Shown here: in pieces, positions 18,279 through 26,030 of the stretch
How positions within the stretch are numbered: position 1 is the stretch's first letter
Layout: every line of letters begins with the position of its first letter
Source: Acinetobacter bouvetii DSM 14964 = CIP 107468
GTDB taxonomy: Bacteria > Pseudomonadota > Gammaproteobacteria > Pseudomonadales > Moraxellaceae
NCBI RefSeq assembly: GCF_000368865.1
Contig: NZ_KB849727.1
Span: 186,001 to 250,000 of the forward strand
DNA: 64,000 bases
Direction of reading: 5' to 3'
Made by a program: the position numbers and the translations under genes
Notes under the pieces: model-generated
The model's input: only the letters and a program-made list of their open reading frames with translations
Database searches by the model: none
Told to the model about the DNA's origin: nothing

Positions 18279-18821
18279 ATGACAATTCGAATCGAAACCC
18301 CTCGTTTAATTTTGAGAACATTTGAAGAACGAGATGCGTCAGGATTATTAGAATATTTATCAAAGCCAATCACCAATTGTTTTGCCTCTGATACAACAAC
18401 GACGATTGAAGATGCACTGACTAAAATTCACAAAAGGCAAAAAGACAATGACTGTATTGCAGTCTGCCTAAAAGATTCTGATCAACTCATTGGCGAGATT
18501 TTCTTTATCAAAGAAGAATCAGATACATATTCAATTGGCTGGAATTTTAATGAGAAATTTCATGGCAAAGGTTATGCCAAAGAAAGTGCTTATATGTTTA
18601 TAGATTATCTATTTAATCAATTAAATACGAGACGAATCTATGCCTATGTTGAAGATTATAATAGCGCTTCACAAAAACTTTGCGAGCGTTTAGGCTTTCG
18701 TAAAGAGGGACATTTTATAGAATTTATCTCATTTATTAAAAATCCAGATGGTTCACCAAAATATGAAAATACCATGCAATATGCCATCCTAAAGAAAGAG
18801 TGGGTTGCCAATAAAGTTTGA
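18279..18821 (+). CDS. GNAT N-acetyltransferase, RimJ/RimL type
   Basis: A 180-residue acetyltransferase that transfers acetyl from acetyl-CoA to an unknown amine. The GNAT motif A region reads YSIGWNFNEKFHGKGYAKESA, followed by RIYAYVEDYNSASQKLCERLGF, the typical RimJ/RimL family end. I choose ATG 18279 (MTIRIETPRLILR) because the family begins there; an in-frame ATG at 18255 adds eight unlikely residues. It sits between adeB and the convergent adeS. It is not a standard part of ade operons, so it may be a passenger or an accessory resistance gene. The substrate cannot be inferred. Confidence 0.8.
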   Translation: MTIRIETPRLILRTFEERDASGLLEYLSKPITNCFASDTTTTIEDALTKIHKRQKDNDCIAVCLKDSDQLIGEIFFIKEESDTYSIGWNFNEKFHGKGYAKESAYMFIDYLFNQLNTRRIYAYVEDYNSASQKLCERLGFRKEGHFIEFISFIKNPDGSPKYENTMQYAILKKEWVANKV

Positions 18822-18861
18822 TTTTGAAAAGAATTATGATGCTGGTTTGAGTAATTTAAAC

Positions 18862-19968
18862 TTAAATACTCAAATCAGCTTGGACTTTTAACTGTATTGT
18901 AAAACAGCTGCCGCCTAAGTTTTTGGATTTAGAATAATAAATATGACCTTGGTGTGCTTCAATAATCGCATCAATCACCGCCAAGCCTAATCCAGTACCG
19001 CCATCTAAACGGGATCTAGAGTCTTCCAAACGATAGAAGGGTTTGAACAAGTGTTCGATATGCGATTCATCAATACCCGGACCTTCATCTTCAAGCGTTA
19101 ATACCCAATGTTCTGCTGTGGTCACGGTTGTAATATTGATTTGTCCGGCATTCGAATATCTTAAAAAATTAGAGAATAATGCAATAAAGATTTGTTCCAT
19201 GCGCCGTATATCGACATGCACAGTGTCATCCGTCAAGCTAATCAAAACATTTAGTTTTTTAAATTGAAACCGCTCATTAAACATCTGCAGACATTTTTCA
19301 ATACTGTCTTTTAAATTCGTCTGCTCAAGTTCTAATCGTAATTGTTTATTTTCAATCAGTGTCAGTGTCCGTAAATCTTCCACAAGGTAAGATAGGCCTT
19401 CGATTTGGTTCAATAAACTTTGATGTAAAGCTTGATCAGCAACAAATACACCATCGACAATGCCTTGCAAGCGGCCTTGTAATATTGTCACAGGTGTTCG
19501 TAATTCATGTGCAATAGCTGCATTCCAAACGGTTGAATTCTTAACAGACACTTCAAGCTGGCTTGCCATGGCATTGAAGTTCTCAATGAGTGACTTGATT
19601 TCATGCGGAATATCATGATGCGGCTGTTTAATTCTAAGTGATAAATTGCCTTGTTGAATTTGCTGTATGACATTGGCTAAATCACTGATCGGCTGTGTGT
19701 AGCGTTTACCATACTTAAAGGCGAGGAGGGTAGAAAGAAAGAAGCCCGTTAATAAAACTAAAAACAGCCAGATAAAGTCGACGGATGTAATAGAAAATTC
19801 ACTTGAATTAACGACTTGCGTATCTAAAATACCTGCTTTTATTGCCCAGCTATAAACAAAATAGCCAATCATGAAAGATAACAGGGTAATGCCTAAATTG
19901 AGTAGGCTCATCATGATGATAAACTGGAAGTTAATTCCAACTGAATTTTTTAAAAAGTTAAATTTCAT
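18862..19968 (-). CDS. adeS: Sensor histidine kinase, AdeS-like
   Basis: A 368-residue membrane kinase. It has two membrane segments (residues ~13-36 and ~67-88), a HAMP linker (YGKRYTQPISDLANVIQQI), the H-box IAHELRTPVTIL with the phospho-accepting His, an N-box region (LFSNFLRYSNAG) and G-boxes (DEGPGID, GGTGLGLAV). The block from NAAIAHELRTP to YLVEDLRTLTLIENKQLRL is very close to A. baumannii AdeS. It overlaps the upstream adeR by 11 bp, so they are translated together. It is predicted to control AdeR and hence adeAB. Confidence 0.88.
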   Translation of the reverse strand: MKFNFLKNSVGINFQFIIMMSLLNLGITLLSFMIGYFVYSWAIKAGILDTQVVNSSEFSITSVDFIWLFLVLLTGFFLSTLLAFKYGKRYTQPISDLANVIQQIQQGNLSLRIKQPHHDIPHEIKSLIENFNAMASQLEVSVKNSTVWNAAIAHELRTPVTILQGRLQGIVDGVFVADQALHQSLLNQIEGLSYLVEDLRTLTLIENKQLRLELEQTNLKDSIEKCLQMFNERFQFKKLNVLISLTDDTVHVDIRRMEQIFIALFSNFLRYSNAGQINITTVTTAEHWVLTLEDEGPGIDESHIEHLFKPFYRLEDSRSRLDGGTGLGLAVIDAIIEAHQGHIYYSKSKNLGGSCFTIQLKVQADLSI

Positions 19969-20686
19969 GATTTTGATCTAAGCGATAACCCACGCCACGG
20001 ACATTTATCAATAAGCCATTTACATCATTTTCTTCAAGCTTTTTTCTTAACTTACTGATATGGCTATCTACAGTACGATCCAAAGCATCACTTTCAGGCA
20101 TACAGTTTTGGATCAATTCATTGCGTGTAAAGACTTTATTCGGTGTTTTTGCCATTAAAGCCAGTATTTTATACTCAGTTAAAGTAAGGTTGATCAGCTG
20201 ATTTTTTTGACCATTTGAAATGTAAACTTGATGATGAACAGGGTTGATTTCAATATTTTTATAGCGAATAACATGATGAATTTCAGTATTTTGGATTACA
20301 CTTCGCCTAAGTACAGCTTGTATTCGTGCAATCACTTCATTAGGGTTAAATGGTTTAATAATAAAGTCATCAGCACCCATTTTTAGCCCCATAATCTTAT
20401 TCACTTGATCATCCAATGCAGTCAGCATAATCACAGGTAAATTACTTGTTTGACGGATGATTTGTAGAATTTCCCAGCCATTTAGTTTGGGTAATTTAAT
20501 ATCAAGGAGAATCAGGTCGATGGAGTAGGTTTTCAGGCACTCTAAAGCTTGCTGTCCATCCAAGGCACGGATGACCTGCATGTTTTCATTTTTTATGTAT
20601 TTTTCAAGAATGTCACCAATATCATAATCATCTTCAACAACAAGAATGACGCTGTTTTCGAAGCTGTGCTGTAGATTTGGAAACAT
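19958..20686 (-). CDS. adeR: OmpR-family response regulator, AdeR-like
   Basis: A 242-residue regulator. The receiver domain (residues ~12-130) has the acidic pair VVEDDYD, the phospho-acceptor in LILLDIKLP, and conserved Thr and Lys (MLTALD, IIKPFNPNEV). The winged-helix DNA-binding domain covers residues ~145-240 (RTVDSHISKLRKKL, VRGVGYRL). The receiver matches A. baumannii AdeR strongly (VILVVEDDYDIGDI). In A. baumannii adeRS lies upstream of and divergent from adeABC; here it lies downstream and converges with adeAB, so the locus is rearranged, yet an AdeR-like box remains before adeA. Confidence 0.88.
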   Translation of the reverse strand: MFPNLQHSFENSVILVVEDDYDIGDILEKYIKNENMQVIRALDGQQALECLKTYSIDLILLDIKLPKLNGWEILQIIRQTSNLPVIMLTALDDQVNKIMGLKMGADDFIIKPFNPNEVIARIQAVLRRSVIQNTEIHHVIRYKNIEINPVHHQVYISNGQKNQLINLTLTEYKILALMAKTPNKVFTRNELIQNCMPESDALDRTVDSHISKLRKKLEENDVNGLLINVRGVGYRLDQNHEI

Positions 20687-21170
20687 ATGTTTTATCTTAG
20701 ATGAAGCTAGCCATGCATTTTAACATTTAATTGTGTAATGGATATGATTAGACGAGTAGTAATTTAGGTGTGATATAGAATAAAATTCATCATATATCAG
20801 CATTAATGAACCAAATAGCAAATGTTATCTATTTAACATAATAGTTACATAGTTACGTTATTCGACATCAAGTGCTTGGCATTTTATTACATAAAAGTTT
20901 AGCTAGGATAAGTTTTTCCTGGCTAACAATAATTACATAAAAACAATAATTTAGTTATTTTCAGCCAAAAAACAAGATTGGCAAACTGTATCAAAAGAGA
21001 AAGTCTTAAGTGGCCATTTTTTATAATTCTAATAGTCAGGATCTCAGGATCTGTAAAAATTATTAGTTTTTAAATCTTAAGTTTTCATCTTGGTCAATGC
21101 CGATTTTATTGATCTTCAAGAAATCTGATTGGTACTCAATCTTTTTTTAATTAGACTGGATTTCGTATTT
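20687..21170. other. AT-rich non-coding stretch upstream of adeR
   Basis: Holds the adeR promoter region and probably that of the small gene at 21171. A tandem 8-bp repeat, CAGGATCT twice, occurs at 21037-21052. No other structure or gene was recognised. Confidence 0.5.
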
Positions 21171-21368
21171 ATGATCAACAAGCACATATACAAGCCTGTC
21201 AGCTATGATCGAAAAAAGGGCGTTTTAACCAAAGACGATTACGTGTATATGCGCGATCTGCTGGAGACAGTACTGCAGGAATCAGATTTAGATCACGACG
21301 AAGAAATCACAAAGTTAAAAATATTGTTCATTCGATTAGATCATCACATAGATCGGCTACACGCGTAG
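21171..21368 (+). CDS. Small hypothetical protein abutting the Xer element
   Basis: A 65-residue basic/acidic protein beginning MINKHIYKPVSYDRKKG, unknown to me. I chose ATG 21171 over the in-frame ATG at 21129, whose extra N-terminus looks like translated intergenic sequence; neither has a strong ribosome site. The stop codon (21366-21368) lies 1 bp before the first dif-like site, so the gene fits tightly against the element and may be part of it. No signal peptide, membrane segment or motif was seen. It may not be a real gene. Confidence 0.4.
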   Translation: MINKHIYKPVSYDRKKGVLTKDDYVYMRDLLETVLQESDLDHDEEITKLKILFIRLDHHIDRLHA

Positions 21369-21369
21369 A

Positions 21370-21397
21370 TTTAGGCATAACGTATATTATGTTCATT
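21370..21397 (+). other. dif-like site A (XerC half to XerD half)
   Basis: TTTAGGCATAA (21370-21380), centre CGTATA, TTATGTTCATT (21387-21397). It matches E. coli dif at 21 of 28 positions by hand alignment. It is weaker than site B and in the opposite orientation. Confidence 0.6.
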
Positions 21398-21403
21398 AGG
21401 ATA

Positions 21404-21479
21404 CTCGGCATCGTGAATGACAATTTTACAGATTCACGATGCTGAGCTGTGGCAACAACTGAGGTTGCGCAGGCCACAG
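21404..21479 (+). repeat. Two adjacent hairpins inside the Xer element
   Basis: Hairpin 1: 21404-21418 with 21432-21446, 15 bp (14 Watson-Crick, one G-T) and a 13-nt loop. Hairpin 2: CTGTGGC (21447-21453) with GCCACAG (21473-21479), with an inner CAAC/GTTG stem around TGAG. They abut without a gap. Hairpin 2 is conserved, with one compensatory pair change, in the left repeat at 13643-13675. Confidence 0.8.
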
Positions 21480-21502
21480 TCTTGGATATTCTATTTAACA
21501 TA
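21424..21502. repeat. Right copy of the 79-bp structured repeat
   Basis: Direct-repeat partner of 13620-13698 (70 of 79 identical, no gaps). It includes the 3' arm of hairpin 1, all of hairpin 2 and all but the last base of the XerD half of site B. The two copies bracket the adeAB-GNAT-adeSR block. Confidence 0.85.
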
Positions 21503-21520
21503 ATATACATTATACGAAAT
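21493..21520 (-). other. dif-like site B, candidate chromosomal dif
   Basis: Read on the - strand: ATTTCGTATAA, centre TGTATA, TTATGTTAAAT. The centre and XerD half are identical to E. coli dif and 24 of 28 positions match overall. Both 11-bp halves are identical to those that I recall for Acinetobacter plasmid pdif sites. Gene direction in the window switches at this point (mostly + before, mostly - after), as expected around a terminus dif. Confidence 0.75.
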
Positions 21521-21639
21521 ACTGTATATCTAAGTATTTGACTTGGTTGGTTGCTCTACGATTTGAATTCCAACTTCTTTTACTTAGCTTATAGTACATT
21601 TATTAAGAATTTGCTTAATACTAAAAACTTTTAGAACCC

Positions 21640-22281
21640 TTAACCATAATCAATATAACCATGTTCAATCCGTAACATCGTACCCTGTAAATATTCAATT
21701 TCATCTACATGATGTGTTACATAAATCATGGGCAGCTGAGTCTGTTCCTTAACCGTGTTTAAAAATGGTAGGATTTGATCCTTTAGCCTGCGGTCCAGCC
21801 CAGTCAATGGCTCATCTAGCAATAATAAATTCGGTGAGGATAATAACGCCCGGCCTATAGAAACACGCTGCGCTTCACCGCCTGAAAGCTGATGCGCTTT
21901 GCGTTGAATTAAAGGTTTTAATTCTAATAAATCAATAATGTGTTCAAAATTAAATTTACGTTCATTTTCAATGACTAACTTCTCAGCATATAGCAAATTT
22001 TGCTGTACATTCATATGTGGAAACAACAATGCATTTTGAAAAATAAGCGCTATTTTTCGTTGATGCATAGGAACATGGATATGCTGTTTTGAGTCGAATA
22101 GCGTCTGATTTTGAAACTCAATAACGCCTTGTTGCGGTTGTAATAAACCGACTAAGCATTTTAAAAATGTACTTTTCCCACTGCCTGATGCGCCCACAAT
22201 TCCCAAGAGTTGATCTTGCATTTTCAATTGCATATTGAGTTGAAAATCTAAAGTTTGATACTGAAAATCGCAAGATAACAT
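21640..22281 (-). CDS. modC: Molybdate ABC transporter ATPase, short ModC
   Basis: A 213-residue ABC ATPase with Walker A GASGSGKS, signature LSGGEAQR and Walker B LLLLDEP, plus the switch His (VTHHVDE). Genes modB and modA lie directly upstream on the same strand, so it energises molybdate uptake for the cofactor enzymes of this cluster. Usual ModC proteins are about 350 residues with a C-terminal molybdate-binding TOBE/Mop regulatory domain. This one ends straight after the ATPase domain, so feedback by bound molybdate through ModC should be absent. Confidence 0.85.
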   Translation of the reverse strand: MLSCDFQYQTLDFQLNMQLKMQDQLLGIVGASGSGKSTFLKCLVGLLQPQQGVIEFQNQTLFDSKQHIHVPMHQRKIALIFQNALLFPHMNVQQNLLYAEKLVIENERKFNFEHIIDLLELKPLIQRKAHQLSGGEAQRVSIGRALLSSPNLLLLDEPLTGLDRRLKDQILPFLNTVKEQTQLPMIYVTHHVDEIEYLQGTMLRIEHGYIDYG

Positions 22282-22285
22282 GGGC

Positions 22286-22996
22286 TTATCCTTTTAATTT
22301 TTGTTGATATTTTTGCAGGATAAAATAATTTGCAATTAAAGCCCCAAATGCCAAAACTAAGGATAAGGCAACCAAACGCATTGCCATTTGTTCGCCATCT
22401 GGTTGCTGTAAAAAGGAATAAATGGCAATGGGAATAGTTCGAGTTTCATCTGGAATATTTCCCACAAAGGTAATGGTTGCACCAAATTCGCCCAAACTAC
22501 GGCTAAAACACAGAATGCTTCCAATCACGATACCCGGCAAAGCCAAAGGCAAACTGATGCTACAAAATACTTTAAATGGATTGGCACCCAATGAGCCTGC
22601 AATTTGTTCAAGTTGCTGATTAATCAATTGAAAAGACAATCGGATCGGTTGCACCATCAATGGAAATGCCACAATCATTGAAGCGAGCACTGCCCCTTTC
22701 CAATTAAATGCCAGTTCAATGCCGATTTGGCTGAGATATTGCCCAATCCAGCCTTTATTGCCAAATAATACCAAGAGCAAATAACCGAGAACTACGGGTG
22801 GCAATACCATTGGCAATTGTAGAATCGCTTCCACTAAAAACTTAAGCCGAAACTCATAACGTGCCAAATACCAAGCCAATGCGACTGCAAAAGGCAAGCA
22901 CATCAGCGTTGCAAATAGAGCAACCTTAGCGGATAAGTATAAGGCACTTAACTCTTCTGGGCTAAACATCGTCCTCTTCTTATTATCCTTTGCCAA
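22286..22996 (-). CDS. modB: Molybdate ABC transporter permease ModB
   Basis: A 236-residue inner-membrane permease with about five to six helices. It carries the binding-protein-dependent coupling motif (the EAA-like loop EQIAGSLGANPFKVFCSISLPLALPGI) and the ModB-type SRSLGEFGATITFVGNIP segment. It forms the channel for molybdate with ModC. Four bp separate its stop from the modC start, so they are one transcript. Confidence 0.92.
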   Translation of the reverse strand: MAKDNKKRTMFSPEELSALYLSAKVALFATLMCLPFAVALAWYLARYEFRLKFLVEAILQLPMVLPPVVLGYLLLVLFGNKGWIGQYLSQIGIELAFNWKGAVLASMIVAFPLMVQPIRLSFQLINQQLEQIAGSLGANPFKVFCSISLPLALPGIVIGSILCFSRSLGEFGATITFVGNIPDETRTIPIAIYSFLQQPDGEQMAMRLVALSLVLAFGALIANYFILQKYQQKLKG

Positions 22997-23014
22997 TTAA
23001 GGTATCAATAACAT

Positions 23015-23776
23015 TTATCGACCAATGCTAAAACCATATTTTTTAAATACAGCTTTGGCTTGCGGATTGCTTTCTACAAAATTTTTGAATTGCACCGCTT
23101 CAGCGTTTTGTTCACCCTGTTTGGTTAAAGCGATCGGATACACAATAGGATGGTGCGAGTTTTCTGGAAAAGCCCCGATAATTCTGACTTTCTGACTAAT
23201 CAAAGCATCGGTTTTATACACAATTCCGACTTCACATTCGCCTCGTTCAACAAAAGCCAAGGCAGAACGCACATCATCTGTACCGACAATACGCCCTTTT
23301 AGACTGTCTAACCAATTGAGTTTAATCAAACTTTGTTTGGCATATTTGCCTGCAGGGACAGATTCCATTTGTCCTGTACATAAATGCCCATGAAAGGCTT
23401 TAGCAAAATTAAAATTGCGGTCTGCTTTAAAGGGGACATTTAAATTTTTAGGGCTAATCAGTACCAATTGGTTGTATAGAATTGGTTTGGCTTGATTAGC
23501 ATTGACGATTTGCTTTTGAATCAGGTAGTTCATCCAATCCAAATCTGCTGAAAAAAATACATCACTTTTGGCACCAGCTTCCATCTGTTTCGCCAATGCA
23601 GACGATGCGCCGTATACGGCAACCACATCCGTTTTAGGCTGTTGTTTTTCATAAATTTGAACAATATCATTCATAGCATTGGTCAGGCTGGCCGCCGCAT
23701 AAATTTTGACGGTTTCTGCATGACTGAAACTGACTGCTGTCAATAATGCGACACTAAAAATCATTCTTTTAATCAT
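23015..23776 (-). CDS. modA: Molybdate-binding periplasmic protein ModA
   Basis: A 253-residue substrate-binding protein. I place the start at 23776 (MIKRMIFSVALLTAVSFSHA) because this gives a proper signal peptide cleaved after SHA; an in-frame ATG at 23815 would add 13 charged residues. Typical ModA blocks are visible: KIYAAASLTNAMNDI, AVYGASSALAKQMEAGAKSDVFFSAD and GECEVGIVYKTDA. It binds molybdate (or tungstate) and delivers it to ModBC. Confidence 0.9.
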   Translation of the reverse strand: MIKRMIFSVALLTAVSFSHAETVKIYAAASLTNAMNDIVQIYEKQQPKTDVVAVYGASSALAKQMEAGAKSDVFFSADLDWMNYLIQKQIVNANQAKPILYNQLVLISPKNLNVPFKADRNFNFAKAFHGHLCTGQMESVPAGKYAKQSLIKLNWLDSLKGRIVGTDDVRSALAFVERGECEVGIVYKTDALISQKVRIIGAFPENSHHPIVYPIALTKQGEQNAEAVQFKNFVESNPQAKAVFKKYGFSIGR

Positions 23777-23820
23777 TGGCCTATCCCGAATATCAGTTGA
23801 ATAACTTGAATACATGGTTG

Positions 23821-25047
23821 TTAAATAAAAATACCTTGAACAATTTGTCCAGCTTCAATCTTATCTCCTGCTGGAATGCGCACTAAGCAATTGGCTTGCA
23901 TTAAATTACTCAGCATATGCGATTGCTGCTTTGCCAAGCTTTGAACTTTTAACTTTGCCTGATCAAATTGCACTGACATTCTCAAAAAACGCTCCCTTGC
24001 ATCAGCTTTCAAATCATGGCTCAGTTCGGCGCTAAACCATTGCAAAGACGATGCTTGACCTTGGAATGCGTCCAATAAAGTTGAGGTATAGATTTGCATA
24101 CCGACATAAACCGCAGCTGGATTCCCTGGCAAACCCAGTAAGTAACAGCTGGTTTGATCCGTTTTTTGAAGCTCGGCAAAAAACATCGGTTTACCCGGTT
24201 TCTGTTTAACTTTCCAAAAAATTTGCTCAAAACCTAAATCTAAAGCCACAGGGCGAATAAAGTCATAATCGCCAACAGACACACCGCCTGTGGTAAGAAT
24301 CAATTGATAATTTTGACTCAAATCAGCTAATAATGTTTTTACGGCTTGTTCTGTATCAGCAACATGGAAAATATCCACCGTTTGATTACGCTGCTTAAAC
24401 CATGCTTGAATCAAAGGTGCATTGGCATCGAAAATCTTACCCGAAGCAAAATCTTCAACTGTTTCCGCGACTTCATCCCCAGTAATCACCACGGCAACTT
24501 TTGGATATTGAAAAACCTGAATTTGTTGAATGCCTGCCATACTCAATGCAGCAATTGCGCCAACAGTCAGCTGTTGCCCTTTCTCCGCAAGACATTGTCC
24601 AACTGAAATTTCTTCACCAATATCACGGATATCCGCATGTGATTTTAAAGTCTCTGAGATTTGAATCGTTTGGTTTTCAAGTGTTTTAACTATTTCCTGT
24701 CTGGCAACGGTGGTCGTTCCATTAGGAATCTGAGCGCCTGTAAATATTCGAACGGCTTGACCGTGTTTTAATTCAAACTCAGCGGATTGCCCTGCTCTAA
24801 TTTCACCGATCAATGCAAAAGTTGCATCAGCTTGAATCACATCATCCGCATGTATGGCATAACCATCGACTGCGCTTTGTGAAAACATCGGCAGATTAAT
24901 ATTCGAATAAACATTTTCCGCCAAATAACGATGTAATGCTGAATTTAAATCAATGATTTCAACACCCAAAACTTGGGTCCGTTGTTGAATCAATGACAAT
25001 GCTTGATCAATTGAAATCAAGCCAGGTTCTGCGCCACACGCTGACAT
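23821..25047 (-). CDS. moeA: Molybdopterin molybdenumtransferase MoeA
   Basis: A 408-residue enzyme that inserts molybdate into adenylylated molybdopterin. It shows the MoeA motifs PMFSQSAVDGYAIHADD (domain I, residues ~57-73), GDEVAE and TTGGVSVGDYDF (the MoCF-binding domain), and KPGKPMFFA and LPGNPAAVYVGM further on. The start overlaps the moaCB stop by one base, showing translational coupling. It completes cofactor synthesis for the nitrate reductase downstream. Confidence 0.93.
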   Translation of the reverse strand: MSACGAEPGLISIDQALSLIQQRTQVLGVEIIDLNSALHRYLAENVYSNINLPMFSQSAVDGYAIHADDVIQADATFALIGEIRAGQSAEFELKHGQAVRIFTGAQIPNGTTTVARQEIVKTLENQTIQISETLKSHADIRDIGEEISVGQCLAEKGQQLTVGAIAALSMAGIQQIQVFQYPKVAVVITGDEVAETVEDFASGKIFDANAPLIQAWFKQRNQTVDIFHVADTEQAVKTLLADLSQNYQLILTTGGVSVGDYDFIRPVALDLGFEQIFWKVKQKPGKPMFFAELQKTDQTSCYLLGLPGNPAAVYVGMQIYTSTLLDAFQGQASSLQWFSAELSHDLKADARERFLRMSVQFDQAKLKVQSLAKQQSHMLSNLMQANCLVRIPAGDKIEAGQIVQGIFI

Positions 25048-25970
25048 TATTGATACCCGCCTGCATGAGGAATATTGTTTTGCACATCAAAAAGATGAAC
25101 CAAAGCTGGCAAAATTGCGGTTAACGATTCTTTTGCACCTTGGCGGCTGCCCGGCAACGTAATCACCAAACTGTTGTCAATATAGCCTGCCACACCGCGG
25201 CTGAGCGCGGCATAAGGCGTGCGTTTTTGCCCAAAGCTGCGTGAAGCCTCCATTAATCCAGGAATTTCGCGCTTCAATAGCGGCTGAATCGTTTCCACAG
25301 TTAAATCTTTAGGGCCCAAGCCCGTGCCGCCCACCGTTAATATCAGTGGATAATGATTTTTCTGCTGCTCAATCAGCGCCAATAACTGCTCTGGGCTGTC
25401 TGGAATCACTTTATAATCAATGTTTGTGAAGTTTGCGTCCTGTAAAATTTCTAAAACATTGTGCCCCGCTGTATCTGGTTTTTTACCTGCTGCGACAGTA
25501 TCTGAAAGCACAATCACCGATGCTGGCATGGCTTCTTTCAGTACGCGGGTGAAGTGCGATTTACCGCCTTTTTTCTTCTGCAGCTTCACTTGGTCTAGGC
25601 ATAAATCTTCCGGCTCACAATGCGGTTTCAGCATATCGTACAGAGTTAAACCCGCAAGGCTGACGGCTGTTAAAGCTTCCATTTCTACCCCTGTTGGGCC
25701 AATGGTTTCAACAACGGCAATAATTTCCACATGCGCATCAAACAATTCGTATTCGACATCTGCACGGTAAATCGGCAATGGATGGCATAAAGGAATCAGT
25801 TCATCGGTACGTTTTGCCCCTAATATGCCTGCTATGCGCGCAGTTTTCAGCGCATCCCCTTTTTCAGTATTGCCGTTGCGCAGCAGTTCAATGCAATGAG
25901 GCGGAGCATGCAATATGCCTGTTGCTACTGCTGTGCGGTAACTTTCCGCTTTCATCCCTACATTTTTCAT
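25047..25970 (-). CDS. moaCB: MoaC-MoaB fusion, molybdenum cofactor biosynthesis
   Basis: A 307-residue bifunctional protein. Residues 1-~148 are MoaC (cyclic pyranopterin monophosphate synthase), with KTARIAGILGAKRTDELIPLCHPLPI and the active-site block GPTGVEMEALTAVS. Residues ~150-307 are MoaB/MogA-like (molybdopterin adenylyltransferase fold), with SVIVLSDTVAAGKKPDTAG and LTVGGTGLGPKD. The fusion is known in Acinetobacter and some other proteobacteria. The start is supported by AGGAAG upstream. Confidence 0.93.
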   Translation of the reverse strand: MKNVGMKAESYRTAVATGILHAPPHCIELLRNGNTEKGDALKTARIAGILGAKRTDELIPLCHPLPIYRADVEYELFDAHVEIIAVVETIGPTGVEMEALTAVSLAGLTLYDMLKPHCEPEDLCLDQVKLQKKKGGKSHFTRVLKEAMPASVIVLSDTVAAGKKPDTAGHNVLEILQDANFTNIDYKVIPDSPEQLLALIEQQKNHYPLILTVGGTGLGPKDLTVETIQPLLKREIPGLMEASRSFGQKRTPYAALSRGVAGYIDNSLVITLPGSRQGAKESLTAILPALVHLFDVQNNIPHAGGYQ

Positions 25971-26030
25971 TGCGCTCTTCCTGCTTTGTTTTGGCCATTT
26001 TGCTTAGATTGATTATTGAAGTCACATAAA

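Larger units (their letters stand above)
21370..21520. mobile_element. 151-bp Xer element: two inverted dif-like sites around two hairpins
   Basis: Two 28-bp dif-like sites face each other, 95 bp apart. The strand between them folds into two adjacent hairpins, and the two sites pair with each other as the outer stem: 26 of 34 positions pair plus one G-T (21370-21403 with 21487-21520). A ~150-nt forked hairpin with inverted sites ~90 bp apart is the known form of the CTXphi single-stranded attP. Alternatively the right-hand site is the chromosomal dif and the rest is a relic of an element integrated there. Confidence 0.6.
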
